The notes under the pieces are model-generated. The model saw nothing but the letters and a program-made list of their open reading frames with translations, made no database searches and was not told the DNA's origin. Below, piece by piece: positions 1 to 5,601 of a stretch of DNA of 5,601 nt. This DNA comes from Candidatus Methanomethylophilaceae archaeon. Lineage in GTDB: Archaea; Thermoplasmatota; Thermoplasmata; Methanomassiliicoccales; Methanomethylophilaceae. Every line of letters begins with the position of its first letter. Position 1 is the stretch's first letter. The position numbers and the translations under genes are program-made. The stretch covers positions 1 to 5,601 of the forward strand of contig JAFZXW010000015.1 of the NCBI GenBank assembly GCA_017616575.1, written 5' to 3'.

Positions 1-1
1 T

Positions 2-895
2 ACCCGCCTGGACACCAAGTACCCCTGGTTCAACATCGCCCCCTGGTATCCTAACGTCGAGAAGCAGAAGGAGATCAACCACAGGGTCTACACGCTCATG
101 GTCGGGTCCGACCAGGTCTGGAACCCGAACCTCATCGACCGCAACATCGTGGGATGCTACACGCTGGACTTCGCCGCCTCCTGGCGCAACACCGTCGCCT
201 ACTCCTCGTCTTTCGGGAAGACCGAGTACACCGTCGACACCCCAGAGAAGGAGGAGCACGTGCGCCTGCTGAAGAGGATCAAGCACGTGTCCGTCCGCGA
301 GTCCTCCGGCGTGGACATATGCGCCCGGTTCGGAATCGAGGCCAAGCATGTCCTGGATCCCGTGATGCTCTGCGACCCGTCTCATTACAGGGAGCTCATC
401 AAGAACTCCACCATCACATACCCGGACAGGTTCCTGCTGTGCTTCGTGAGGCATGTGGGGGAGCATCTGAACCCCCTGAGGCTGTCCGCGGAGCTCAACG
501 AGGAGATTATCAACATCGGAGGGCCGGACATAGACCTGACCCTAGACCACCCGTACCTGATGATGAACGCCAGGACCGTCGAGAACTGGGTTAAGGCTCT
601 GTCCGAGTGCGACTTCCTGCTGACCGACTCCTTCCACGCGGTGGCCATGGCCATAGTGCTCAAGAAGCCCTTCATCGCCGTCTACGGGAACATGTCGGAG
701 GGGACCGGGATAGACCGCTTCAGGTCCCTCCTGAGGATGTTCGGCCTGGAGGACAGGTTCTTCATCACCACCGACGCCGCCCTCGATTCCGGGATACTGT
801 CCAAGCCGATAGACTTCGACGCCGTCGGCAGGAAGCTGGACGAGTACAGGAAGGATTCGCTGCAGTGGCTCGAGGACGCCCTGGAGTTCTGGTGA
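2..895 (+). CDS. Polysaccharide pyruvyl transferase family protein, 5'-truncated
   Basis: The reading frame is open from the window edge, so the gene starts upstream; 297 residues are present, against roughly 350-400 usual for the family. The ATG at 98 is internal, because the frame upstream of it also reads as protein and the family motif GSDQVWNP begins just after it. Other family marks are the SVRESSGVDI stretch followed by VLDPVMLCD near the middle, and LLTDSFHAVAMA with KKPFIAVYG towards the C-terminus. The usual form of that last motif is SFHG; here the glycine is alanine. Family members (PF04230, WcaK/CsaB-like) transfer ketal pyruvate or act as related glycosyltransferase-fold enzymes on cell-surface glycans. 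The exact substrate cannot be told from sequence. No signal peptide or membrane segment is visible in the part present. It ends with TGA, convergent to the next gene 17 bp away, and is probably unrelated to the MCR genes to the right. Confidence 0.85.
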   Translation, partial: TRLDTKYPWFNIAPWYPNVEKQKEINHRVYTLMVGSDQVWNPNLIDRNIVGCYTLDFAASWRNTVAYSSSFGKTEYTVDTPEKEEHVRLLKRIKHVSVRESSGVDICARFGIEAKHVLDPVMLCDPSHYRELIKNSTITYPDRFLLCFVRHVGEHLNPLRLSAELNEEIINIGGPDIDLTLDHPYLMMNARTVENWVKALSECDFLLTDSFHAVAMAIVLKKPFIAVYGNMSEGTGIDRFRSLLRMFGLEDRFFITTDAALDSGILSKPIDFDAVGRKLDEYRKDSLQWLEDALEFW

Positions 896-912
896 CGGCG
901 CTCCAGGTAAGT

Positions 913-1497
913 TTATTGAAAAAACGAGGGGTTCTCCCCTCGCATTCTGTTGAAGGCCACCAGCACGGAGGCCAGCTTGGGGTTGTCGACCAGCCCGTAA
1001 TGCTTCTTGATCATGAGGTCGCTGGTCGGCGCCGGGCTGCAGGATATGACGTCCTTGCACCCGTTGCTCTCGTTCAGCTCGGGGAAGGACACCGGGGGCA
1101 TCACGAACTGCTCCCCTCCGCTGGCGGACACCGTCGGGAACAGGACGAACCCGTCGGAGAGCCAGACGACGTCCTCCCTCGAGGTGTACTTGTGCGCGGT
1201 GAACGGGAAGACTTCCTCTCCGATGACGTTCCCTTCGCCGGACATCAGGATCACAGTCGGCTCGGGCGGCGGCCTGAACCTCGGGTCCTTGACGATGCAG
1301 ATCACGCTGTCGCGCTCCAAGGCCTGCTTGAAGCCCTGATTGTCGACCTCGATGTTCCCCATCGCGCGGACCTTGGCCTCCTCCTTCTCCAATTCGGAGA
1401 GTATCTCCTTGTCCAGATAGAACGCGTGTATCACGCCTCTGAGCCCGCGGATTATCTCCAGCTGGGAATCCCCTGGCGCGTCTGGGTCTGCCGTCAT
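913..1497 (-). CDS. Hypothetical protein, 194 aa, family not recognised
   Basis: A complete ORF runs from ATG (1497-1495) to TAA (915-913). I do not recognise a family. The protein looks soluble, with no signal peptide or transmembrane segment. It has an acidic, probably helical stretch at about residues 28-45 (LDKEILSELEKEEAKVRAMG), then a mostly beta-type middle rich in V, I, F and P (VICIVKDPRFRPPPEPTVIL), and a C-terminal part with three cysteines but no CxxC pair. Composition is that of a normal coding gene, and the opposite strand gives only arginine/glycine-rich shadow frames. The start is preferred because its ATG overlaps a TGA of the upstream frame (ATGA at 1497-1494) and because an AT-rich box lies about 26 nt upstream; there is no clear Shine-Dalgarno sequence, so leaderless translation is possible. 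The last ten codons form a terminator-like hairpin. It is the third gene of a minus-strand group headed by the DUF2111 protein. Its function is unknown. Confidence 0.75.
   Translation of the reverse strand: MTADPDAPGDSQLEIIRGLRGVIHAFYLDKEILSELEKEEAKVRAMGNIEVDNQGFKQALERDSVICIVKDPRFRPPPEPTVILMSGEGNVIGEEVFPFTAHKYTSREDVVWLSDGFVLFPTVSASGGEQFVMPPVSFPELNESNGCKDVISCSPAPTSDLMIKKHYGLVDNPKLASVLVAFNRMRGENPSFFQ
925..942 (-). terminator. Hairpin plus T-tract terminator inside the last codons of the 194-aa gene
   Basis: On the minus strand, CGAGGGG and CCCCTCG form a perfect 7-bp stem around a 4-nt loop, directly followed by TTTTTT (924-919) and then the stop codon TAA at 915-913. The hairpin and T-run therefore lie within the codons for the protein's last ten residues (MRGENPSFFQ). 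Archaeal termination depends mainly on U-rich tracts, so the T6 may be the working part and the stem an aid. The plus-strand flank has no comparable T-run, so the structure seems oriented for the minus-strand group rather than for the convergent pyruvyl transferase gene. Confidence 0.6.
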
Positions 1498-1888
1498 AAC
1501 CGCTTAATATCGTTGGATGTAAAAAAATGTATGCAACACTCCATCGTCGGAGATCCACATCCTCTTCCGGCCCTACGAAGCGTATGCTGCAGTCGCGCTT
1601 CAGGCCCAGTCCCCCTGCGACCTCCACGGCTTTGATTATGCCTGCCGGCACGGGGCAAGCCGCATGGGGTATGTTGCTGTCGGCCAGCCTGTACACGTCG
1701 CTGTCGTAGACGTTGGCCTCCACCTCGGTGTAGGCGCATATGGGTTTCAGCCCCCAGGACAGCTTCAGGACGTTGGGGCAGTCGCTTTTTATGGTGACGT
1801 TCACCATCCCCATGTCCTCCTTGGCGGTTATCAAGGTGCGCATCTTGCACACCCCCGAGTCTACCATCACTCTGCATTCCTCGCTCAT
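1494..1888 (-). CDS. Small cysteine-containing DUF6951-like protein, no in-frame stop at its expected end
   Basis: ATG at 1888-1886 opens a frame whose first 110-120 residues read as a small conserved protein. It contains SGVC (Cys14), KSDCPNV (Cys37), then PHAACPVPAGIIKAVEVAGGL (His75, Cys78) and a closing beta strand CSIRFV. From memory this spacing matches a small family (DUF6951 type) common in Methanomassiliicoccales and other anaerobes; I could not search for it. Its function is unknown; conserved Cys and His may bind metal or a cluster (inference). The start is well supported: GAGGAG (1902-1897) lies 8 nt upstream. The frame does not stop near 1545, where homology should end, and stays open to 542 through unrelated genes. 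The end given here (1494) assumes a -1 shift or an indel at the T7 run at 1521-1527, which gives TSNDIKRL and then TGA. It overlaps the open frame of the DUF2111 gene in a different phase. Confidence 0.6.
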
Positions 1889-2843
1889 TGTCGTCGCTCC
1901 TCAGTCTAATTAGGTTGTCGATCCCGGCCATGGACCGTATGTCCACCACGCCAATCGCGGCGATTATCCTGCTGTCCAGCTCGATGGGCGTCACGATGAC
2001 CCTTATCCCCTTGTACGGGCCGGAGACTGCTATCTTCCTGATCGTCGTCCCGGCGCTGATCACCTCTTCCAGGACCTGTCCGGTGTAGGCGTTGTCGATC
2101 ACCTTCCCGTTCTCGATCCTGATCCCGAGGTTGTCCCTGCTCTTGGCGCATACGGGAAGCCCTCCGACCAGGTCGTGTATCGCGAACGCCAGCGAGATCA
2201 GCTCGTTCCCGGAGCTGCGGGAGGACAGGATGTCTTCCAGCTCGCGGTTGAACTTCAGGCCGCCGATGATGTTTAAGCCGGCAATCACAGCGCCCATCTC
2301 CGCCGACCCTTCCGTCGGACCGGTGCCGATTATCACCACGTCGTCGTTCTTGAGGTTGAGCTTGGACCTGATCGCAGTCTCCGTATCCTCGTCGACGGGA
2401 TAGTCGGACCCTGGGAACGAGAGCTTCCCGCCGATGAAGACTAGGGTGGTGGCCCCGGTGGCCCCGGATCTGATCGCCGCATCCCTCTCCTCGCATCCGA
2501 ACTTGATGCTGCGAGCCATCTTCGGCACGCGGACCACGACGTCCTTCTCGCCGATGGTCATGTTGCCGGTGTGGATGCCGTGGACGACCTCCATGTGGGA
2601 GTTCTTCTTGAACTCCATCCCCTTGGAGGTCAGCAGGATGCCGCTCTTGCCTATGGTTATCAGCCCGTTGTCCTGCATCATGGAGATGATGGTGCGCGTG
2701 CTGCCTTCCCCTATCCCGAGGAGCTCGGCCAGCCTCTTCCTTCCGATGGGGTTTTTCCCGTCCAGGCAGTCCAATGCCTTCCAAAGGTGGTAGTCGTTGA
2801 ACTTCGGGAGCGGACCTCCCTGTTTGGACGGGCCGAGAATCAT
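1494..2843 (-). CDS. Winged-helix / DUF4443-DUF2111 protein, open frame running past its expected C-terminus
   Basis: Residues about 15-75 look like a winged-helix DNA-binding domain (FNDYHLWKALD, RKRLAELLGIGEGSTRTIISMM, then a wing-like LITIGKSGILLTSKG). Residues about 80-200 continue a DUF4443-type region with GTGPTEGSAEMGAVIAG. Residues about 210-308 match DUF2111: FAIHDLVGGLPVCAKSRDN, GIRIENGKVIDNAYTGQVLEE, GPYKGIRVIVTP and AAIGVVDIRSM. Proteins of this architecture occur in methanogens and have no proven function; the layout suggests a ligand-sensing transcriptional regulator (inference). The ATG at 2843 is supported by a TATA-like element 24-29 nt upstream, as for a leaderless transcript. 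Credible protein ends near residue 319 (about 1889). The remaining 130 codons are R/G/Q/H-rich and lie out of phase over the DUF6951-like gene, so they are probably not native. Stops in both other phases (TAA and TAG) sit at 1904-1911. It is divergent from atwA. Confidence 0.75.
   Translation of the reverse strand: MILGPSKQGGPLPKFNDYHLWKALDCLDGKNPIGRKRLAELLGIGEGSTRTIISMMQDNGLITIGKSGILLTSKGMEFKKNSHMEVVHGIHTGNMTIGEKDVVVRVPKMARSIKFGCEERDAAIRSGATGATTLVFIGGKLSFPGSDYPVDEDTETAIRSKLNLKNDDVVIIGTGPTEGSAEMGAVIAGLNIIGGLKFNRELEDILSSRSSGNELISLAFAIHDLVGGLPVCAKSRDNLGIRIENGKVIDNAYTGQVLEEVISAGTTIRKIAVSGPYKGIRVIVTPIELDSRIIAAIGVVDIRSMAGIDNLIRLRSDDNERGMQSDGRLGGVQDAHLDNRQGGHGDGERHHKKRLPQRPEAVLGAETHMRLHRGGGQRLRQRRVQAGRQQHTPCGLPRAGRHNQSRGGRRGTGPEARLQHTLRRAGRGCGSPTMECCIHFFTSNDIKRL
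1897..1902 (-). promoter_or_regulatory. Shine-Dalgarno site for the DUF6951-like gene
   Basis: GAGGAG on the minus strand sits 8 nt before the ATG at 1888. It is strong and well spaced. It argues that the small cysteine protein is a separate translation unit rather than the C-terminal part of a fusion with the DUF2111 protein. Confidence 0.6.
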
Positions 2844-2866
2844 GTGGATATCATCCGCATCCAGAG

Positions 2867-2872
2867 ATATAA
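2867..2872 (-). promoter_or_regulatory. TATA-like box for the DUF2111 gene
   Basis: TTATAT on the minus strand is centred about 26 nt upstream of the ATG at 2843, the spacing expected between an archaeal box A and the transcription start. This implies a leaderless or near-leaderless mRNA, which agrees with the lack of a clear Shine-Dalgarno sequence before this ATG. Confidence 0.5.
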
Positions 2873-2881
2873 TGCTTGGCG

Positions 2882-2916
2882 ATTGGAATTAATTCGTTCG
2901 GATTTATCCATCCAAT
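2882..2916. promoter_or_regulatory. Palindrome and inverted repeat in the divergent intergenic region (candidate operator)
   Basis: Between the two divergent promoters lies a perfect 10-bp palindrome, GAATTAATTC (2886-2895), and an inverted repeat ATTGGA (2882-2887) / TCCAAT (2911-2916). Such symmetry in a 131-bp divergent region fits a dimeric regulator site, perhaps for the adjacent winged-helix protein. AT-rich palindromes of this length arise by chance, so this is only a candidate. Confidence 0.3.
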
Positions 2917-2944
2917 GTAGTGCCGGCGCCTTCATTCGCATGGC

Positions 2945-2963
2945 TTTTTATTGCCGTATAAAG
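2945..2963 (+). promoter_or_regulatory. Candidate promoter of the atwA-mcrC-mmp3 operon
   Basis: TTTTTATT (2945-2952) is centred about 26 nt upstream of the atwA ATG at 2975, the right distance for a leaderless archaeal transcript. A second, better-looking TATAAAG at 2957-2963 lies only 12-18 nt before the ATG; if used as box A it would place the transcription start inside the gene. There is no clear Shine-Dalgarno sequence before the ATG. Confidence 0.4.
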
Positions 2964-2974
2964 TACGGGCACTC

Positions 2975-4588
2975 ATGGCTAAAGACTCTATCGACCTCTT
3001 AACGATCGAGAACGTTTCTAAATCCTTCAACGGGCGGTGCGTCCTTAAAAACGTCAGCGCCAAGCTGTCCACAGGGAAGATCCTCGGTCTGGTGGGCAAG
3101 AGCGCCGCGGGGAAGAGCGTGCTCATCCATATGCTGAGGGGCAACGACGAGTACGCCCCTGACTCCGGACGCGTCATCTATCACGTGAACCGCTGTAAGA
3201 AATGCGGGGACCTGGACCTGCCTTTGGAAGGCGTGCCTTGCGTCAAATGCGGAGGGGAGACCGAGAGGGTCTCGGTGGATTACTGGAAGCTCAAAGAGGA
3301 CGACCCCCTCCGGCAGGCGGTCAAGGCACATATCGCCATAATGCTCCAGAGGACCTTCGCCCTCTTCGGCGACAAGACCGTTATCGAGAACGTGATGGAG
3401 GCCGTGACGCCCGATTACGAGGGCGACAGGCGCATCCGCCGCGCCATCGAGATGATCGAGATGGTCAACATGACCCACAGGACCACCCACATCGCCAGGG
3501 ACCTGTCGGGAGGGGAGAAGCAGCGCGTCGTGATGGCCAGGCAGCTCGTCAAGGAGCCTCTGTTCTTCCTGGCGGACGAGCCCACCGGGACCCTGGACCC
3601 CACCACTGCGGAGACGGTGCACCAGGGGCTCATCGACTACGTCCGTAAGATGAACATCTGCATGGTGTTCGCGTCCCACTGGCCGGAGGCGATTGTCAGG
3701 ATGGCGGACGAGGCCATACTCCTGGACGCAGGGGAAGTAGTCATGCAGGGCGATCCGAAGAAGGTCACCGACCAGTTCATGAAGGACTACCACTTCGAGA
3801 AGCAGGAGAAGTCCGAGCTCGGCGAGCCGTTGATTGTGCTGGAGGACGCCAAGAAGCATTACTTCTCTGTCGTAAGGGGCGTCGTCAAGGCCGTGGACGG
3901 CGTCTCCCTCGAGATAAGGGAGAGGGAGGTCTTCGCGCTCATCGGGTATTCCGGGGCGGGGAAGACCACGACCTCGCGCATGATCGCGGGGATGACGCCT
4001 GCGACGTCCGGGAAGGTCCAGATAAAGATCGGGGACGACTGGGTGGACATGTCGGAGAGCGGTTTCGCCGGCAAAGGGAGGGCCACGCCTTACATCGGCG
4101 TGCTGCACCAGGAGTACACCCTGTACCCGTTCGACACCGTCCTCCAGAACCTGACCACCTGCATAGGAATGAAGATGCCAGCGGAGCTCGCCAAGGTCAA
4201 GGCGATACAGGTGCTTCTGAGCGTCGGGTTCCCCAAGGACAACATAGAGGCCATACTGTACTCCTACCCCGACTCCCTGTCCGTGGGCGAGTGCCAGAGG
4301 ATCGCTTTCGCGCAGGTCCTGATCAAGGAGCCCCGCATCATCATACTGGACGAGCCAACAGGGACCATGGACCCGATAACCAAGACGATCGTCGCCAAGT
4401 CCGTCATCAGGGCGAGGGAGACGCTGGGCGAGACGTTCATTGTGGTCAGCCACGACATGGACTTCGTCCTCAACTGCTGCGACCGCGCCGCGTTCATGAA
4501 GAACGGGACGGTAGTCTCTGTCGGAAAGCCCGAGGACATCCTCGAAGAGTTCAACATGGAGCCAGTTCCTGAAGGTGAATCGAATTGA
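2975..4588 (+). CDS. atwA: Methyl-coenzyme M reductase system component A2 (AtwA), tandem ABC ATPase
   Basis: This 537-residue protein has two ATP-binding cassettes in one chain and no membrane segments. First cassette: Walker A GKSAAGKS (41-48), Q-loop Gln125, signature LSGGEKQ (177-183), Walker B FFLADE (197-202), H-switch His235. Second cassette: Walker A GYSGAGKT (324-331), Q-loop Gln379, signature LSVGECQ (435-441), Walker B IIILDE (455-460), H-switch His493. Both have DEPTGTxDP after Walker B. An insertion in the first cassette carries two CxxC pairs (Cys74/77 and Cys89/92), a zinc-ribbon-like knuckle. AtwA is the ATP-dependent cytoplasmic component that drives reductive activation of MCR, whose F430 nickel must be Ni(I). 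Length and architecture fit full-length AtwA. The ATG at 2975 is preferred over an in-frame TTG at 2951, which lies within the promoter region. The TGA overlaps the mcrC start codon. It is the first gene of the operon. Confidence 0.95.
   Translation: MAKDSIDLLTIENVSKSFNGRCVLKNVSAKLSTGKILGLVGKSAAGKSVLIHMLRGNDEYAPDSGRVIYHVNRCKKCGDLDLPLEGVPCVKCGGETERVSVDYWKLKEDDPLRQAVKAHIAIMLQRTFALFGDKTVIENVMEAVTPDYEGDRRIRRAIEMIEMVNMTHRTTHIARDLSGGEKQRVVMARQLVKEPLFFLADEPTGTLDPTTAETVHQGLIDYVRKMNICMVFASHWPEAIVRMADEAILLDAGEVVMQGDPKKVTDQFMKDYHFEKQEKSELGEPLIVLEDAKKHYFSVVRGVVKAVDGVSLEIREREVFALIGYSGAGKTTTSRMIAGMTPATSGKVQIKIGDDWVDMSESGFAGKGRATPYIGVLHQEYTLYPFDTVLQNLTTCIGMKMPAELAKVKAIQVLLSVGFPKDNIEAILYSYPDSLSVGECQRIAFAQVLIKEPRIIILDEPTGTMDPITKTIVAKSVIRARETLGETFIVVSHDMDFVLNCCDRAAFMKNGTVVSVGKPEDILEEFNMEPVPEGESN
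4573..4578 (+). promoter_or_regulatory. Shine-Dalgarno site that selects the TTG start of mcrC
   Basis: AGGTGA lies 6 nt before the TTG at 4585 but 18 nt before the first ATG (4597). The spacing favours the TTG, which also overlaps the atwA stop (TTGA at 4585-4588). Confidence 0.55.
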
Positions 4589-5202
4589 AGCAGAAGATGG
4601 GAAGGCATCTGAGCTTCGTGGAGTGCAGGGAGTCCATGGGTCTTGGGGTCGGCGGAGGCCTGGCCCAGAGGGCCACCATCTCCGAGTCCGGGAGGGACGT
4701 GGTCGCGGTGGCCATGGGCCCCGGGCGCAGGCACATCACGAAGCCTGTGTGCGAGATAACGTACGCTCTCCGCGAGGAGGGCATAGACACCAGCGTCCTC
4801 GTCGTGAACGCGGGGTCGGGGGTCCCGGCCGACGCCCCGGACATGACCACCGGGTCGTGCTTCGGGCTGGACCCGATCGAGGTCGAGAGGCTGAGGCAGT
4901 ACAAGGTCGTGCTGATCCACCTCGGCAACGTCAGGGCCCACATAATCTACAAGGCGAGGCTTATCCTCAGGAACGTCGACGCCCCTGCCATCGTCGTGGC
5001 GCAATGCCCCATAGATTTCGAGGACTTCGCCGCCATAGGCGTGAAGACGTCGAAGGTCATGCCCCCGGACGACAAGATACAGACCCGCGGGGAGATCGTG
5101 GAGATCGTCACCGGGATCGTGAGGGGGGTGACGTGCAGCCAGGACAAGCTGGACGAGATAGTTTCCAAAGTACAATCCATGCTGCCGGAGCGTGCGCCAT
5201 GA
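4585..5202 (+). CDS. mcrC: McrC, MCR operon protein C (methyl-coenzyme M reductase activation subunit)
   Basis: This 205-residue protein matches McrC along its length: [20 protein letters not shown] near the N-terminus (Cys14), ending [22 protein letters not shown], then Cys56, SCFGLDP (Cys92), a central [19 protein letters not shown], and AQCPIDFED (Cys141). McrC is a conserved protein often encoded in the mcr operon. It has been co-purified with the MCR-activating complex together with component A2 and methanogenesis marker proteins, so the place beside atwA fits. Several cysteines could take part in iron-sulfur cluster binding in that complex; which ones cannot be told here. The start is taken as TTG at 4585 from the Shine-Dalgarno spacing; ATG at 4597 would remove four residues. 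Its TGA overlaps the mmp3 ATG. In this window mcrC stands with atwA and mmp3, and no mcr structural genes (mcrB, D, G, A) are seen. Confidence 0.92.
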   Translation: MKQKMGRHLSFVECRESMGLGVGGGLAQRATISESGRDVVAVAMGPGRRHITKPVCEITYALREEGIDTSVLVVNAGSGVPADAPDMTTGSCFGLDPIEVERLRQYKVVLIHLGNVRAHIIYKARLILRNVDAPAIVVAQCPIDFEDFAAIGVKTSKVMPPDDKIQTRGEIVEIVTGIVRGVTCSQDKLDEIVSKVQSMLPERAP

Positions 5203-5601
5203 AAGTCATAGTCAACGGCAAGGAGAAGGACCTGAAGGCAGGGTCCACACTCAAGGCGGCCGTGGCCGGGGAGCCCTACGTGAAAGGGGGGCTGGTCTCC
5301 GTCCGCCTTTCGGAGAAGAAGGTGGTTACCGAGACCAGGGACTTCGAGCTCGTCACGGACGCCGGGACGATGGTCATGCGTCTGGACGACTCCCCTCTCG
5401 CGGAGAAGTGGAGGAGCGGCATGCTGGGCCTGACGTCGGGGATAAGCTCGAGGTGGGTGACGCACGACATAGCCGCGTTCGGATCCTTCCCAACCGACCT
5501 GGAGGTCGACAGGGGCACGTACCGCTACAAGATGTACGAATGCTTCCTCGCCCTCGGAGGGTTCGACAGCAACACCACCTACATGATGATCGCCAGGGAC
5601 A
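5199..5601 (+). CDS. mmp3: Methanogenesis marker protein 3, 3'-truncated by the window
   Basis: The first 134 residues are present and the frame is open at the window edge; the family is about 500 residues long. The start [21 protein letters not shown] looks like a small beta-grasp (ubiquitin/MoaD-like) domain, from the strand pattern only. It is followed by a family-type segment [20 protein letters not shown] and a glycine-rich [19 protein letters not shown]. Marker protein 3 is found across methanogens and belongs to the group of proteins associated with MCR activation, in agreement with its place after atwA and mcrC. The ATG at 5199 overlaps the mcrC stop (ATGA), and GGAG at 5187-5190 lies 8 nt upstream, so translation is probably coupled to mcrC. 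Further marker genes may follow downstream, as in many methanogens. Confidence 0.88.
   Translation, partial: MKVIVNGKEKDLKAGSTLKAAVAGEPYVKGGLVSVRLSEKKVVTETRDFELVTDAGTMVMRLDDSPLAEKWRSGMLGLTSGISSRWVTHDIAAFGSFPTDLEVDRGTYRYKMYECFLALGGFDSNTTYMMIARD

Noticed and set aside
1517..1530. AT-rich box as a separate promoter for the 194-aa gene
   Set aside because: It sits at a suitable distance (about 26 nt) from the ATG at 1497, but it is mainly a T7 homopolymer and overlaps the disputed end of the upstream gene, so it is noted here and not listed as a feature.
607..1635. 342-codon plus-strand frame across the convergent gene ends
   Set aside because: It spans antisense and out-of-frame portions of two real genes and has arginine/glycine/histidine-rich shadow composition.
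542..1888. A 448-residue minus-strand frame starting with the DUF6951-like protein
   Set aside because: Only the first 110-120 residues look like protein. The rest is R/G-rich shadow running through the 194-aa gene and antisense into the pyruvyl transferase gene.
1888..2088. Hydrophobic 66-codon plus-strand frame resembling a small membrane protein
   Set aside because: It is the antisense shadow of the well-supported DUF2111 domain; its hydrophobic look comes from complementing GAC/GAT/ATC-rich codons.
2951..2974. Upstream TTG start for atwA (eight extra residues)
   Set aside because: It lies in the AT-rich promoter region and has no ribosome binding site, and [18 protein letters not shown] from the ATG at 2975 is the natural start of an ABC domain.
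2999..4453. Long minus-strand open frame of 484 codons opposite atwA
   Set aside because: High-GC shadow of atwA, rich in D, H, R, G and L with no family motif.
1..5601. tRNA, rRNA, CRISPR array, insertion sequence or long repeats
   Set aside because: None seen on reading both strands; gene-free DNA is limited to the 131-bp divergent region and the 17-bp convergent gap.

Overview
The window is a high-GC (about 60% by eye) archaeal sequence from a methanogen. The identification rests on three adjacent genes of the methyl-coenzyme M reductase (MCR) activation machinery: atwA (component A2), mcrC and the start of the gene for methanogenesis marker protein 3. Frequent AGG/AGA arginine codons, AT-rich box-A-like elements about 26 nt upstream of starts, and a small cysteine protein of a type I recall from Methanomassiliicoccales all fit a Methanomassiliicoccales-like genome. 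That order-level placement is an inference and has not been tested.

Layout. Positions 2-895 (+) hold the 3' part of a polysaccharide pyruvyl transferase family gene. Convergent to it, ending 17 bp away, is a minus-strand group read from 2843 down to 913: a winged-helix-like plus DUF2111 protein, a short cysteine-containing DUF6951-like protein, and an unrecognised 194-residue protein. The last codons of that third gene form a perfect hairpin followed by six T, which looks like a terminator. A 131-bp divergent intergenic region (2844-2974) carries candidate promoters for both directions. From 2975 to the window end (+) runs the tightly coupled set atwA - mcrC - mmp3, with start/stop overlaps at both junctions.

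How the genes work together. MCR catalyses the last step of methanogenesis and works only when its nickel cofactor F430 is in the Ni(I) state. AtwA is the ATP-binding component of the activation system; McrC and marker protein 3 belong to the partner complex. The overlaps suggest the three are co-translated. The divergent DUF2111 protein has an N-terminal DNA-binding-like domain and is a plausible regulator or sensor for this set, but only by position.

The oddest point is on the minus strand. Neither the DUF2111 gene nor the DUF6951-like gene has an in-frame stop where its family similarity ends. The first stays open through the second and stops at a TGA that overlaps the next gene's ATG. The second stays open far into its neighbours, and its apparent end carries an in-phase T-TTT-TTA heptamer whose -1 frame reaches the same TGA. 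Sequencing or assembly indels, stop loss and programmed frameshifting are all possible.
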